Shown: positions 17,806 to 29,112 of the stretch, in pieces
How positions within the stretch are numbered: the stretch's first letter is position 1
Layout of the letters: each line of letters starts with the position of its first letter
Assembly (NCBI RefSeq): GCF_023630705.1
Contig: NZ_JALQEM010000001.1
Coordinates: 1 to 64,000 of the forward strand
Direction: 5' to 3'
Length of the DNA: 64,000 nucleotides
Origin: Caballeronia sp. GAFFF1
GTDB taxonomy: Bacteria; Pseudomonadota; Gammaproteobacteria; Burkholderiales; Burkholderiaceae
The notes under the pieces: generated by a model
Databases searched by the model: none
The model's input: only the letters and a program-made list of their open reading frames with translations
What the model was told of the DNA's origin: nothing
Program-made: the position numbers and the translations under genes

Positions 17806-18005
17806 CGATTTCGGATCGCGCTGTGCAGCAGCGTATTGACTGGCGCACCGACCGATGCGCCCGCACGCACGGTCAGACAGGATTTGCATGGCTGACATCA
17901 GGCAAGCATCGAGTCGCTTATACAGGATAAAGACCGTCTGTAACACGTGATATCTAGCGCAGGTGGTTGACGTATAGGCAGCGATTGCCTTGCACAATTG
18001 AACGC

Positions 18006-18422
18006 ATGCCAACACAGCAAGAGAAGGCCGATTTCTCAGAACGGCTCAAATTTTCCATGGCCCGCGCCCCCGAGAGGATGCGGGGCGCGACCGATCTCGC
18101 GAACAAGTTCAATCTGCGCTACCAGGGCGAGCCGGTGTCTCCGCAAACCGCGCACAAGTGGCTCACCGGGCGCTCCATTCCCACGAGCGACAAGCTCCAG
18201 ACACTCGCTGAATGGCTAAAGGTGGATCTCCACTGGCTGCATTACGGCCCGCCGCCGAGCGGCGGGGCGCAGACGGCGCCAAAGCCGCTTCCCCGCGACG
18301 AAAAGTACCCGGCGTCCGAGGTCACGCTGGAACTTGCGTCGAAGATCGAGGCGCTGTCGCCGCATCATCGGTATTTGCTGGAGGAACTTATCGACCAGTT
18401 TTATGGGGCGATGAAGCGCTAG
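18006..18422 (+). CDS. XRE-like helix-turn-helix DNA-binding protein (paralogue 1)
   Basis: A 138-residue protein. Residues 9-75 form a Cro/C1-type helix-turn-helix domain: FSERLKFSMARAPERMRG, ATDLANKFNLRYQGEPVSP, then the recognition helix region QTAHKWLTGRSIPTSDKL and LAEWLKVDLHWLHYGPPP. The remainder has a short Pro-rich linker and a C-terminal helical region (LELASKIEALSPHHRYLLEELI) that may dimerise. The ATG at 18006 follows a TTGACG that might be part of a promoter. It lies between mnmE and yidC on the opposite strand from both, next to a paralogous gene, and looks like phage-type or accessory regulation. The target is unknown. Confidence 0.75.
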   Translation: MPTQQEKADFSERLKFSMARAPERMRGATDLANKFNLRYQGEPVSPQTAHKWLTGRSIPTSDKLQTLAEWLKVDLHWLHYGPPPSGGAQTAPKPLPRDEKYPASEVTLELASKIEALSPHHRYLLEELIDQFYGAMKR

Positions 18423-18613
18423 AAGGCCACGAGCCATCATTTTTCACCAATTTTTTCGCTCGTGTGGTTGCGATTCCGAGCTTGAATTATCCTGCCTGAG
18501 ACGCCCGCCGGATAAGGCCGAGCGGGTTGTCTCTTCTCGCGCCGCAACCTTGGTTGAGGAAACCGCAATCCAGGCGTTGCGACGCAAACGGCAAAATCTT
18601 TGAAACTTGCTGC

Positions 18614-19039
18614 ATGAAAAATTTTCTAGATTCGGCCAAATTCGGGGAGCAATTGCGGCGTGCGCTCGAGGCCAAACGAGACGAGATCGAGACGCTGCCG
18701 CGGTTCAAGGAGAAGCGGTTCAGGACGGATAGCGGCGCCGATTTCTTACTTTTTTGGAATCACCGTTATCCGCATTCCACCATGGCGGAAAACACGGCAC
18801 GAAACTGGGTTCTGGGGAGGCGCTTCCCACTCAAAAGCAACTGGCCCCTGCTAACTCATCTCGTAGGAAAAACGGAAGCATGGCTGCGCGGCTGGGAAGA
18901 CGATGAAGCAGCTTCTCGCTCGTCCGTCGAAGCTGCGGAAGTGTTGCCGCCGTACGCCGAAGAAGATAAACCGCGAAGAAGACGTGAATTAATCGACGAG
19001 ATCGGCGACAAGTTGCAGCAACTGAGGTCGCTAGAGTGA
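18614..19039 (+). CDS. divergent XRE-like helix-turn-helix protein (paralogue 2)
   Basis: A 141-residue protein. The layout FGEQLRRALEAKRDEI, a variable segment, TARNWVLGRRFPLKSNWPLLTHLVGKTEAWLRGWED matches the first helix-turn-helix protein (FSERLKFSMARAPERM; TAHKWLTGRSIPTSDKLQTLAEWLKVDLHWLHYG) position for position, so the two are paralogues. The N-terminal helices of the domain are more divergent and an insertion follows the first helix. The C-terminal tail is charged and coil-forming (RRRRELIDEIGDKLQQL). The 190 bases between the genes are AT-rich and hold no other gene. Function unknown; a DNA-binding regulator is the best guess. Confidence 0.65.
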   Translation: MKNFLDSAKFGEQLRRALEAKRDEIETLPRFKEKRFRTDSGADFLLFWNHRYPHSTMAENTARNWVLGRRFPLKSNWPLLTHLVGKTEAWLRGWEDDEAASRSSVEAAEVLPPYAEEDKPRRRRELIDEIGDKLQQLRSLE

Positions 19040-19071
19040 ATTCACTTTTGCCCAAGCTGTAAGCGCGGCTC

Positions 19072-19098
19072 AAAAAAAACGCCCGGCAAAGCCGGGCG
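19072..19098 (-). terminator. terminator of the rpmH-rnpA-yidD-yidC transcript
   Basis: On the minus strand an 8-bp stem (19091-19098 with 19080-19087) with an AAA/TTT loop is followed by eight T (the A run 19072-19079). It lies 30 bases past the yidC stop. Confidence 0.88.
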
Positions 19099-19127
19099 TC
19101 TTCACATCCAAAACAGCAGTCAGGAAC

Positions 19128-20795
19128 TCAAGCCACCTTCTTCTTACGCTGTCCCATCATCCGCGTGATGTAGTACTGCTGCGCGATCGACAGCACGTTG
19201 TTCACCACGTAATACAGCACGAGACCAGCCGGGAAGAAGAAGAACATGACCGAGAACGCGATCGGCATGAACATCATCATCTTGGCTTGAACGGGGTCCG
19301 GCGGCGTCGGGTTCAGCTTCGTCTGAAGGAACATGGACACGGCCATCAGCACCGGCAGGATGAAATACGGGTCCTGCTGCGACAGATCGTGAATCCAGCC
19401 GATCCACGGCGCGCCGCGCATTTCCACCGACGACAGCAGCACCCAGTACAGCGAGATGAACACCGGAATCTGAATCACCACCGGCAGGCAGCCGCCGAAC
19501 GGATTCACCTTCTCGGTCTTGTACAGCTCCATCAGCTGCGCGTTCATCTTCTGCGGATCGCTCTTGAAGCGTTCGCGAATTTGCTGCATGCGCGGCGTGA
19601 TTTCCTTCATGCGCGCCATCGACTTATAGCTCGCCGCCGACAGCGGGAAGAACACGGCCTTGATGAGCAGCGTCAGCAGCACGATCGCCCAGCCCCAGTT
19701 GCCGACAAAACCGTGAATCTTCTCGAGCAGCCAGAAAAGCGGCTTGGCGATGATCGTCACCATGCCGTAGTCCTTCACCAGCTCCAGACCCGGCGCGATG
19801 CCTTCCAGCATGCGCTCTTCTTCCGGCCCGGCGAAAAGACGCGCATCGACGGTCACGCTTTGTCCCGGCGCGATGGTCTGCACCGGCTGCTGCACGCCGA
19901 CGCGGTACAGGCTCGGGTCGATCTTCTGGACATAGATATCGCGCTGCGCGCCTTCCTTCGGAATCCACGCGGACGCGAAGTAGTGCTGCACCATCGCGAC
20001 CCAGCCGTTGTTCGCGGACGGCTCGAACGTGGCCTTGTTTTTGTCGATGTCGCTGAAATCGATCTTCTGGAAGTGCTTCTGATCGGTATAGACAGCCGGC
20101 CCGATGAACGTGTGCGAGAAGCGCGGCGTCTCCACCGGCGTGTTGTCGCGCACGAGTTCCATGTAGAGCTTCGGCGTGACCGGCGCATTGCCGACGTTCT
20201 CGATCTTCGTATCGACGTTGATCACGTAGCTGCCGCGCGTGAACGTGTACGTCTTCACGACCTTCACGCCGCCCTTCACCGGCGATTCGAACGCGAGCGT
20301 CAGCGTCTTCGCGTCGCCCGACAGCGACGTCTGGCCCGGCACCGCCGTGAAGACGTCGTTGTGATTCGGGAAGTCGCCGCCGAGCAGGCCGGTGCGCGCG
20401 AGATACGTGTGGTTCGCGGTGTGATCGAAGAGCGTGATGTAGAGGTCGGGCTGCTTGCCGTCGCCTTCCTTCAGCAGCGAGAGCTTCGAGAGCGTGCCGC
20501 CGCGCGTGTCGATCTCACCGGAATACACGTCCGTCGTGAACTTGACGAGCTGCGAAGCCGCCGTGGCGGGCGGCGTCGAGGTGCCCGGCGCGGCGCCGGC
20601 CGGCGCGTTCGTCAGTTCGGAAGGCTGCGCGCCCGGGGTGGCCGAGCCCGGTGCCGGGTTGCTGGCGGTCTTGGCCGGCTGCGTCGCGCTCGGGAAGAAC
20701 ATCGACGGGCGCCCATGGTCGCGCTGCCAGTTGTCGAACAGCATGACAACTGACACGAAGAAGATGACCCATAGGACGGTGCGTTTGATATCCAT
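19128..20795 (-). CDS. yidC: membrane protein insertase YidC
   Basis: A 555-residue inner-membrane insertase. The N-terminal helix ([19 protein letters not shown]) is followed by an Ala/Pro/Thr-rich linker, the large periplasmic P1 domain (about 85-340) and the conserved 60-kDa family core with the hydrophilic groove Arg region ([22 protein letters not shown]) and [20 protein letters not shown]. It ends with a Lys-rich tail RKKK. YidC inserts and folds membrane proteins alone or with SecYEG. It follows yidD with 8 bases in between and precedes a terminator. Length matches other Burkholderiaceae YidC. Confidence 0.97.
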   Translation of the reverse strand: MDIKRTVLWVIFFVSVVMLFDNWQRDHGRPSMFFPSATQPAKTASNPAPGSATPGAQPSELTNAPAGAAPGTSTPPATAASQLVKFTTDVYSGEIDTRGGTLSKLSLLKEGDGKQPDLYITLFDHTANHTYLARTGLLGGDFPNHNDVFTAVPGQTSLSGDAKTLTLAFESPVKGGVKVVKTYTFTRGSYVINVDTKIENVGNAPVTPKLYMELVRDNTPVETPRFSHTFIGPAVYTDQKHFQKIDFSDIDKNKATFEPSANNGWVAMVQHYFASAWIPKEGAQRDIYVQKIDPSLYRVGVQQPVQTIAPGQSVTVDARLFAGPEEERMLEGIAPGLELVKDYGMVTIIAKPLFWLLEKIHGFVGNWGWAIVLLTLLIKAVFFPLSAASYKSMARMKEITPRMQQIRERFKSDPQKMNAQLMELYKTEKVNPFGGCLPVVIQIPVFISLYWVLLSSVEMRGAPWIGWIHDLSQQDPYFILPVLMAVSMFLQTKLNPTPPDPVQAKMMMFMPIAFSVMFFFFPAGLVLYYVVNNVLSIAQQYYITRMMGQRKKKVA

Positions 20796-20803
20796 GCGTT
20801 GTC

Positions 20804-21133
20804 TCAGTGTCGATCGGTAAGCGCATTTGCGCCGTTTAGTGGTGAATGCTTTTCTTGGGCGGAACCTGCAGCCGGGCTATCCGCCTGCGTGGAAGCGGAT
20901 GAAGAACCGGGAGCACGGGACGGTGTCGGCACGAGATCGACGCCGCCCGCCGAAAAGGGATGGCAGCGGCAGAGCCGTTTTGCGGCGAGATACGTGCCAT
21001 GCGCGGCGCCATGATACTGGATTGCCTCGCGCGCGTAGTCGGAACAGGAAGGGTAAAAGCGGCACCGGTTGCCGAGCAGGGGGCTGATCGCAACCTTGTA
21101 GAAGCGCAACAACGCGATGAGTGCCGTTTGCAT
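20804..21133 (-). CDS. yidD: membrane protein insertion efficiency factor YidD
   Basis: A 109-residue protein: an amphipathic N-terminal helix ([20 protein letters not shown]), then the family signature [19 protein letters not shown] and [17 protein letters not shown]. YidD acts at the inner membrane and assists YidC-dependent insertion. I use the ATG at 21133 because the family starts there. The upstream 13 residues of the longer frame are not conserved, and the ribosome site is poor, as is usual where translation follows rnpA. The C-terminal 35 residues are Ser/Ala-rich and specific to this genus group. Confidence 0.92.
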   Translation of the reverse strand: MQTALIALLRFYKVAISPLLGNRCRFYPSCSDYAREAIQYHGAAHGTYLAAKRLCRCHPFSAGGVDLVPTPSRAPGSSSASTQADSPAAGSAQEKHSPLNGANALTDRH

Positions 21134-21190
21134 AAGCTTCGCGCTGCGCGCCCGGCTTGCGGTGAGAGGCAAACCGACGCGGCCCGCGCT

Positions 21191-21748
21191 TCATGACCCG
21201 GAAGGGCCGGATGATTCGTCGACGGCGGGCGCCGAAGGCGGCGCCGCCACGGGTTCGGCCACGCGGCGCGCTGCTTCGCGCACGGCACGGTCGAAGAGTG
21301 CTTCCAGTTCGCCGCGGCACAACGCACCGAGCGGCGGCGAACTGGCGCTCGGCATCGCCTTGCGGTCGATTTTCGCGTGCAGCCGCACGAGGATGTCGAA
21401 TCCGCGCAGCTCTTCGCGACGCAGCCGGAACGCTTCGCGCGCAAGCCGCTTGATCAGATTGCGCGTGACGGCGCGCGGCGCCTGCTTTTTACCGATGACG
21501 AGCCCGAGCCGCGCTTCGTTGCCCGTGGGCTTTCCGTACAGAACGAAGTGCGGCGAACGCCGCCAGGGGCGCAAACGAAAAACGGATGAGAACTCATCCG
21601 TTTTCAGCAGCCTTGCGGCCTTGGGGAACGCGGCCGACGCCGGCAACTCGACGATGTCCTGTTTCAAGACTTCTGTGCGGCGCTCGGCAAGCGGCTCGCC
21701 ACCTTCCGATGCGTCCGTCTCCGAACGCGACGCGGCTGCGAGCAGCAC
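21191..21748 (-). CDS. rnpA: ribonuclease P protein component
   Basis: The protein subunit of RNase P, which with the rnpB RNA matures tRNA 5' ends. Signatures are [17 protein letters not shown], the RNR motif region [27 protein letters not shown] and [10 protein letters not shown]. The open frame from the ATG at 21748 gives 185 residues, longer than the usual 115-140. A TTG at 21649 would start at [14 protein letters not shown], exactly where relatives begin, giving 152 residues with AGGA 10 bases upstream, and is the likelier true start. The C-terminal 30 residues are Ala/Pro-rich. It lies between rpmH and yidD in the conserved order. Confidence 0.93.
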   Translation of the reverse strand: MLLAAASRSETDASEGGEPLAERRTEVLKQDIVELPASAAFPKAARLLKTDEFSSVFRLRPWRRSPHFVLYGKPTGNEARLGLVIGKKQAPRAVTRNLIKRLAREAFRLRREELRGFDILVRLHAKIDRKAMPSASSPPLGALCRGELEALFDRAVREAARRVAEPVAAPPSAPAVDESSGPSGS

Positions 21749-21758
21749 CGTGCCTGTC

Positions 21759-21893
21759 TTAGATAGCCAGGCGCTTGCGGCCCTTCGCGCGGCGAGCGTT
21801 GATGACCTTGCGGCCGCCGGCGGTCTTCATGCGAACGCGGAAGCCATGGGTGCGCTTGCGGCGCGTCACGGAAGGTTGGTAAGTACGTTTCAT
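21759..21893 (-). CDS. rpmH: 50S ribosomal protein L34
   Basis: A 44-residue basic protein with the complete L34 sequence pattern: [37 protein letters not shown]. It is a small component of the large ribosomal subunit. It is first in the leftward rpmH-rnpA-yidD-yidC unit and divergent from dnaA across the origin spacer, a hallmark of bacterial origin regions. Confidence 0.98.
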
Positions 21894-22318
21894 GGTGCTC
21901 TCACTTGAGTTGATTGACCGCGCGGGCTTGGCTCCAGTGTGGTCACTGCAAGCACGATGGCCGGAGGTTCAGGAATTCTGTTTTCGCGGAACCCGCTATT
22001 TAAACCGTTTTCCTATTGACCGTCAATAGTTTAGCGCCCATCGACGGTCCAGCCCGCGTCTTTCGCCCTCTTTCGGCGCGGTGATGTGACCCTGTGGATA
22101 ACTCGCGCGCCGCGAGGGTTTGGCGTTAGAATCTCGCCTTACTCCCAAATATCCGCCCGCTGCTTCGGCCCGCCGTTCGCCCGCAAACCCTTGCGGCGTA
22201 AGCCTCCGGAGCATGCCTGCTTGGCCGTGCCGGGACTTGCCGACCCATCCGACGAAATCGGACGCGTTCGGCAAGCATGGCCGCAGGTGGCGCGCAGCAA
22301 CCATAACGACCGCACTCG
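21894..22318. other. rpmH-dnaA spacer, probable part of the chromosomal replication origin
   Basis: No gene is visible in this 425-bp divergent spacer. It contains a perfect DnaA box on the minus strand (TGTGGATAA, 22093-22101), an AT-rich patch at about 21980-22035 that could be the unwinding element, and an 8-bp perfect dyad. Gene orientation flips here, as expected at the start of replication. Only one perfect DnaA box is seen, so the full origin may use weaker boxes or extend elsewhere. Confidence 0.55.
21998..22026 (-). promoter_or_regulatory. candidate rpmH promoter
   Basis: On the minus strand TTGACG (22021-22026) and TTAAAT (21998-22003) are 17 bases apart, about 100 bases before rpmH. 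The -35 box sits inside a perfect 8-bp inverted repeat CTATTGAC-C-GTCAATAG (22013-22029), so a DNA-binding protein at the dyad would control this promoter. Confidence 0.55.
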
Positions 22319-23887
22319 ATGAACGATTTCTGGGAACACTGTTCCGCACTGCTGGAGCGCGAGCTCACGCCTCAGCAGTACGTCACGTGGATCAAGCCGC
22401 TGACCCCGGTCGACTTCGATGCCGACGCGAGCACGCTGCGCATCGCCGCGCCGAACCGCTTCAAGCTCGACTGGGTGAAAAGCCAGTTCTCCGGACGCAT
22501 CGCGGACGTGGCGCGCGAGTTCTTCAGCGCGCCCATCGACGTGCAGTTCGTTCTCGATCCGAAAGCGACCGCCCGCAGCGCTGTCGGCGGCGCGCCGAAC
22601 GCCGCGCCGCGCGTGAGCGTCACGCCGCCGCGTCCGCCCGCGCCGGCGGCTGCGCCCGCCGCGCCCTCGGTAGTGGCGCACGCGAACGCGACGGCGCACG
22701 TCAACGCGCTCGCTGCCGAAGCGGCGCAGCAGGCGCAGTCCACGCAAGATGAACAGGTCGACCTCGATCTTCCGAGCCTCGACGCCAACGAGGCCGCTGC
22801 TGGCCGGCGCACGTGGCGGCCGGGCGGGGCGCCGTCGGCGGGCGGTGAAACCGATTCCGCCTACGAACGTTCGAAGCTCAATCCGGTGCTCACGTTCGAC
22901 AACTTCGTGACCGGTAAGGCGAACCAGCTTGCTCGCGCGGCGGCCATTCAGGTGGCGGACAACCCGGGCATCTCGTACAACCCGCTCTTTCTGTATGGCG
23001 GCGTCGGCCTCGGCAAGACGCACCTGATCCACGCCATCGGCAATCAACTGCTGATGGACAAGGCCGGCGCGCGCATCCGCTACATCCATGCGGAACAGTA
23101 CGTGTCCGACGTGGTGAAGGCGTACCAGCGCAAGGCGTTCGACGACTTCAAGCGTTATTACCACTCGCTCGACCTGCTGCTAATCGACGATATTCAATTC
23201 TTCTCCGGCAAGTCGCGCACGCAGGAAGAATTCTTCTATGCGTTCGAGGCGCTCGTCGCCAACAAGGCCCAGGTCATCATCACGAGCGATACCTATCCGA
23301 AGGAAATCTCCGGCATCGACGATCGCCTGATCTCGCGCTTCGACTCCGGTTTGACGGTCGCCATCGAGCCGCCGGAACTGGAGATGCGCGTCGCCATTCT
23401 GATGCGCAAGGCGATTTCCGAAGGCGTGAGCCTGTCGGAAGACGTGGCGTTTTTCGTCGCGAAGCATCTGCGCTCGAACGTGCGCGAACTGGAAGGCGCG
23501 CTGCGCAAGATTCTCGCGTACTCGAAGTTCCACGGCCGCGACATCACCATCGAGCTGACCAAAGAGGCGCTCAAAGACCTGCTGACGGTGCAGAACCGGC
23601 AAATCTCGGTCGAGAACATCCAGAAGACGGTCGCGGATTTCTACAACATCAAGGTCGCCGACATGTACTCGAAAAAGCGGCCGGCCAATATCGCGCGTCC
23701 GCGTCAGATCGCCATGTATCTGGCGAAGGAACTGACGCAGAAAAGCCTGCCCGAGATCGGCGAGCTGTTCGGCGGCCGCGATCACACGACCGTGCTGCAC
23801 GCGGTGCGCAAGATCGCCGCCGAGCGCGGCAACGACGCGCAGCTGAACCACGAACTGCACGTGCTGGAACAGACGCTGAAGGGCTGA
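22319..23887 (+). CDS. dnaA: chromosomal replication initiator protein DnaA
   Basis: A 522-residue initiator. Domain I (1-80) starts [23 protein letters not shown]; domain II (about 85-190) is a long Ala/Pro-rich linker typical of Burkholderia; domain III is the AAA+ ATPase with Walker [10 protein letters not shown] (about 227-235), Walker [10 protein letters not shown] and the sensor segments; domain IV ends with the DnaA-box-binding [11 protein letters not shown] motif. DnaA-ATP binds DnaA boxes, melts the origin and loads the helicase. The Shine-Dalgarno is weak. It is divergent from rpmH and followed by dnaN, the standard origin order. Confidence 0.98.
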   Translation: MNDFWEHCSALLERELTPQQYVTWIKPLTPVDFDADASTLRIAAPNRFKLDWVKSQFSGRIADVAREFFSAPIDVQFVLDPKATARSAVGGAPNAAPRVSVTPPRPPAPAAAPAAPSVVAHANATAHVNALAAEAAQQAQSTQDEQVDLDLPSLDANEAAAGRRTWRPGGAPSAGGETDSAYERSKLNPVLTFDNFVTGKANQLARAAAIQVADNPGISYNPLFLYGGVGLGKTHLIHAIGNQLLMDKAGARIRYIHAEQYVSDVVKAYQRKAFDDFKRYYHSLDLLLIDDIQFFSGKSRTQEEFFYAFEALVANKAQVIITSDTYPKEISGIDDRLISRFDSGLTVAIEPPELEMRVAILMRKAISEGVSLSEDVAFFVAKHLRSNVRELEGALRKILAYSKFHGRDITIELTKEALKDLLTVQNRQISVENIQKTVADFYNIKVADMYSKKRPANIARPRQIAMYLAKELTQKSLPEIGELFGGRDHTTVLHAVRKIAAERGNDAQLNHELHVLEQTLKG

Positions 23888-24162
23888 CGAGAGCCGCCGG
23901 GCGGCGCGCGGCGGCAGGCGTCGATTGTTGCGCGTGCAAGCCTGTTTATTGGCGGAAACGCCCCCAATTTCTAGGGAGCCGTGCTGTTTTCAGGCACAAT
24001 ACAGGTTTGCCGTCCGCTGGCCTGGACGGTTCTGAAGCGCAAGCTTTCGCGAGTGACCGGCGGGGGGCCGGCAACGCGTGTTACGAGGTTGTCCGGCGGG
24101 CGAACGGTGGCGCTACGGTGGCGAACCGCCCGGACAGGCCGTCACATCAATGAAGGAACTCT
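23888..24162. promoter_or_regulatory. dnaA-dnaN spacer with a hairpin
   Basis: This 275-bp gap holds no gene. A 7-bp inverted repeat (TGTCCGG at 24090-24096, CCGGACA at 24130-24136) encloses two copies of ACGGTGGCG in direct repeat. It could fold in the dnaN leader. I find no DnaA box here. Confidence 0.4.
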
Positions 24163-25266
24163 ATGCAACTGGTCAAGACCGAACGAGATAATCTTCTAAG
24201 GCCGCTGCAAACCGTGAGCGGTATCGTAGAACGCCGCCATACGTTGCCTATCCTCGCCAATCTGCTCATCACCAAGAACGGCGCGGACGTGTCGTTCCTT
24301 TCGACGGACCTCGAACTTCAGATCACCACGCGCGCCGACTTCGGCGTCGGCGGCGATCAGGTCGCCACCACCGTCGCCGCGCGCAAGCTGCTCGACATTC
24401 TGCGCGCCATGCCCGCCGGCGAAGTCGCGCTCGACCTCTCCGACAAGCGCCTCACCGTGCGCTCGGGCAAGAGCCGCTTCAACCTGCAGACGCTCGCCGC
24501 GGACGAGTTCCCCACGGTCAACCAGGCTACTGACTTCGGCGCGAGCCTGTCGGTTCCCCAAAAGACGTTCCGCCAGCTGCTCGGCATGGTGTATTTCGCG
24601 ATGGCCCAGCAGGACATTCGCTACTACCTGAACGGCATGCTGCTGGTGGTGGACGGCGATCAGCTGATGGCAGTAGCCACCGACGGTCACCGCCTCGCGT
24701 TCTCGTCCATGAAGATCGAAGGCGCGTTCCCGCGTCAGGAAGTGATCATTCCGCGCAAGACCATTCTGGAATTGCAGCGTCTGCTGGAAGACATCGACGA
24801 CACGCTGAAAATCGACATCGCTGCGACGCAGGTGAAGTTCACGTTCGGTCAGGTGGAACTGGTGTCGAAGCTGGTCGAAGGCAAGTTCCCCGACTTCCAG
24901 CGCGTGATTCCGAAGTCGCACAAAAACACGTTCGAGATCGGCCGCGAAGAATTGCAGCGTTCCCTTCAGCGCGCGGCCATTCTCACGTCCGACAAGTTCA
25001 AGGGCGTGCGCTGCCTCGTCGAACCGGGCCAGCTCAAGATCATGTCCACGAACGCGGACCAGGAAGAAGCGCAGGAAGAACTCGAAATCGCGTATCAGGG
25101 CGATACCGTCGATATCGGATTCAACGTCACGTATCTGCTCGACGTGCTCGCGAATCTGAAGGTCGACACGCTCCAGGTGGCGCTCGGCGACGCGAATTCC
25201 AGCGCGCTGATCACCATTCCGGAGAACGAGGAATTCAAATACGTGGTGATGCCGATGCGCATCTGA
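24163..25266 (+). CDS. dnaN: DNA polymerase III subunit beta (sliding clamp)
   Basis: A 367-residue clamp. The opening QLVKTERDNLLRPLQTVSGIVERRHTLPIL and the ending TIPENEEFKYVVMPMRI are the family ends, and the three repeated clamp domains fit the length. The homodimer rings DNA and tethers the replicative polymerase and repair enzymes. It follows dnaA and is closed by a terminator before gyrB, so gyrB has its own promoter. Confidence 0.98.
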   Translation: MQLVKTERDNLLRPLQTVSGIVERRHTLPILANLLITKNGADVSFLSTDLELQITTRADFGVGGDQVATTVAARKLLDILRAMPAGEVALDLSDKRLTVRSGKSRFNLQTLAADEFPTVNQATDFGASLSVPQKTFRQLLGMVYFAMAQQDIRYYLNGMLLVVDGDQLMAVATDGHRLAFSSMKIEGAFPRQEVIIPRKTILELQRLLEDIDDTLKIDIAATQVKFTFGQVELVSKLVEGKFPDFQRVIPKSHKNTFEIGREELQRSLQRAAILTSDKFKGVRCLVEPGQLKIMSTNADQEEAQEELEIAYQGDTVDIGFNVTYLLDVLANLKVDTLQVALGDANSSALITIPENEEFKYVVMPMRI

Positions 25267-25290
25267 CGCGTACGACACCGACCACACTCC

Positions 25291-25319
25291 AAGGGGCGAC
25301 GCGCCCCTTTGGCGTTTTT
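25291..25319 (+). terminator. terminator after dnaN
   Basis: An 8-bp stem (25291-25298 with 25302-25309) with an ACG loop is followed after TGGCG by five T. The gap from stem to T run is longer than ideal, so some read-through into gyrB is possible. Confidence 0.65.
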
Positions 25320-25331
25320 AAGGTGTTTTGA

Positions 25332-27872
<2,541 letters not shown>

Positions 27873-27916
27873 GGGGAGCGGGGCAAACCCCGTCGCCCGC
27901 ATTTGAATCAAGCAGC

Positions 27917-28813
27917 ATGCAGCGCCGTCACCCGCCCGACATCCTTCAACGCTTCGAGGCGTTGAAGGTGTGGCAACGCGGTGACGAGCGCGCGCCTCAT
28001 AAGCCATTACTGATATTGCTCGCGCTCGGCTTGTACCGCCGCGGAGTCCGCGAGGTGCCGTTCAATCAGTACGAAAGCAAGCTGAACGAACTCTTGCGCG
28101 AGTTCGGCCCTTGGCGGCGCACGCTGTATCCGGAGATGCCGTTTCTTCGCCTGCAGAGCGACGACGTCTGGCGGGTCGCCGCGCGCCGCTCGGGCGCTCT
28201 GCTCGCGTCCAACGCGGCGTTGACCAAGACGCAGCTGCGCACCGTCGACGCCACCGGCCGGTTCTCCGATGACGTCCTACGCACCTTCGACAGCGACCCG
28301 CAAGCCATTAGCGACGTCGCGCGTGGATTGCTCGACGCGCATTTCCCGGACAGCATGCACGAGGACATTCTCGCCGCAGTCGGCCTCGCGCTTGACGCGC
28401 CGCTGACAGCCAAAACGCGCCGCAGTCCAGACTTTCGCAACGACGTGCTCAGGGCGTACCAATACCGCTGCGCCCTGTGCAACTTCGACATGCGCATCAG
28501 CAACCGCACGATCGGCCTCGAAGCCGCGCACATCAAATGGTTCCAATTCGAGGGACCGGATGTCGTCGAGAACGGTATCGCGCTCTGCTGCCTGCATCAC
28601 AAGCTCTTCGACATCGGCGCCTTCACGCTCGGCGACGAGCGGCGCGTGCTGGTCTCCGAAGAAGCGCACGGCACCGACCAATTCGACCACATCTTGCTAC
28701 GGCATCACGGCAACCGACTGAACGCGCCCGTCAGAGCGGAACATCACCCGTCGAGCCGGTTCGTCGCCTGGCATCGCACCCAAGTCTTCCGCGGACAACC
28801 GCGCCCCCTCTAA
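27917..28813 (+). CDS. HNH endonuclease, McrA-like type IV restriction enzyme with probable phosphorothioate-DNA-binding domain
   Basis: A 298-residue protein. Residues about 8-100 resemble the sulfur-binding domain of ScoMcrA-type enzymes: WQRGDERAPHKPLLILLALG (basic pocket with H and K), then YPEMPFLRLQSDDVWRV. Residues about 180-240 are an HNH nuclease with CALC (185-188), EAAHIKW (catalytic H205) and NGIALCCLHHKLFD; the Cys pairs should bind zinc. Enzymes of this build cut DNA that carries phosphorothioate or modified cytosine marks, so it would defend against foreign DNA. It starts 44 bases after gyrB; no dnd modification genes are present. The HNH part is certain, the sulfur-binding role is inferred from the motif pattern. 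Confidence 0.82.
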   Translation: MQRRHPPDILQRFEALKVWQRGDERAPHKPLLILLALGLYRRGVREVPFNQYESKLNELLREFGPWRRTLYPEMPFLRLQSDDVWRVAARRSGALLASNAALTKTQLRTVDATGRFSDDVLRTFDSDPQAISDVARGLLDAHFPDSMHEDILAAVGLALDAPLTAKTRRSPDFRNDVLRAYQYRCALCNFDMRISNRTIGLEAAHIKWFQFEGPDVVENGIALCCLHHKLFDIGAFTLGDERRVLVSEEAHGTDQFDHILLRHHGNRLNAPVRAEHHPSSRFVAWHRTQVFRGQPRPL

Positions 28814-28913
28814 TCCCCGAAGCCCCGCGCCAACCCGCGTACACTTCGGCTTCGAGCCAATCCATCGCGCGCGGGCGCACCCCGCGCGGATCGCAATCAA
28901 GAGAACTTCCCCC

Positions 28914-29108
28914 ATGTTCACCTGCCGAAACCAATCCTGCCAAGCAGAATGGCAGCCCTCGGACGTCGTCATCAAAAACGAAGGCCAAGGTTTGCTGTTC
29001 CGCTGCCCGATGTGCGGCGCGCGTAACTACGTGACGCGCCACGAGTCGCCGGAGGGCGCCGTCTCCTACGAACAAGTCAGCGACATCCCGCCGCGAGGCT
29101 CGCATTAA
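28914..29108 (+). CDS. small zinc ribbon protein, function unknown
   Basis: A 64-residue protein with two CxnC pairs, CRNQSC near the start and CPMC about 20 residues later, the spacing of a zinc ribbon. The rest is charged and short strands (LLFRCPMCGARNYVTRHES). Nothing else is recognisable. It might bind RNA, DNA or a protein partner. It lies 4 bases upstream of dbpA, so the two are probably cotranscribed, and 100 bases after the restriction enzyme gene. Confidence 0.7.
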   Translation: MFTCRNQSCQAEWQPSDVVIKNEGQGLLFRCPMCGARNYVTRHESPEGAVSYEQVSDIPPRGSH

Positions 29109-29112
29109 CGCC

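Noticed and set aside
17706-19060. A type II toxin-antitoxin pair
   Set aside because: Both proteins resemble DNA-binding antitoxin-like domains but neither shows a toxin fold such as RelE, HipA or PIN, and the genes are 190 bases apart.
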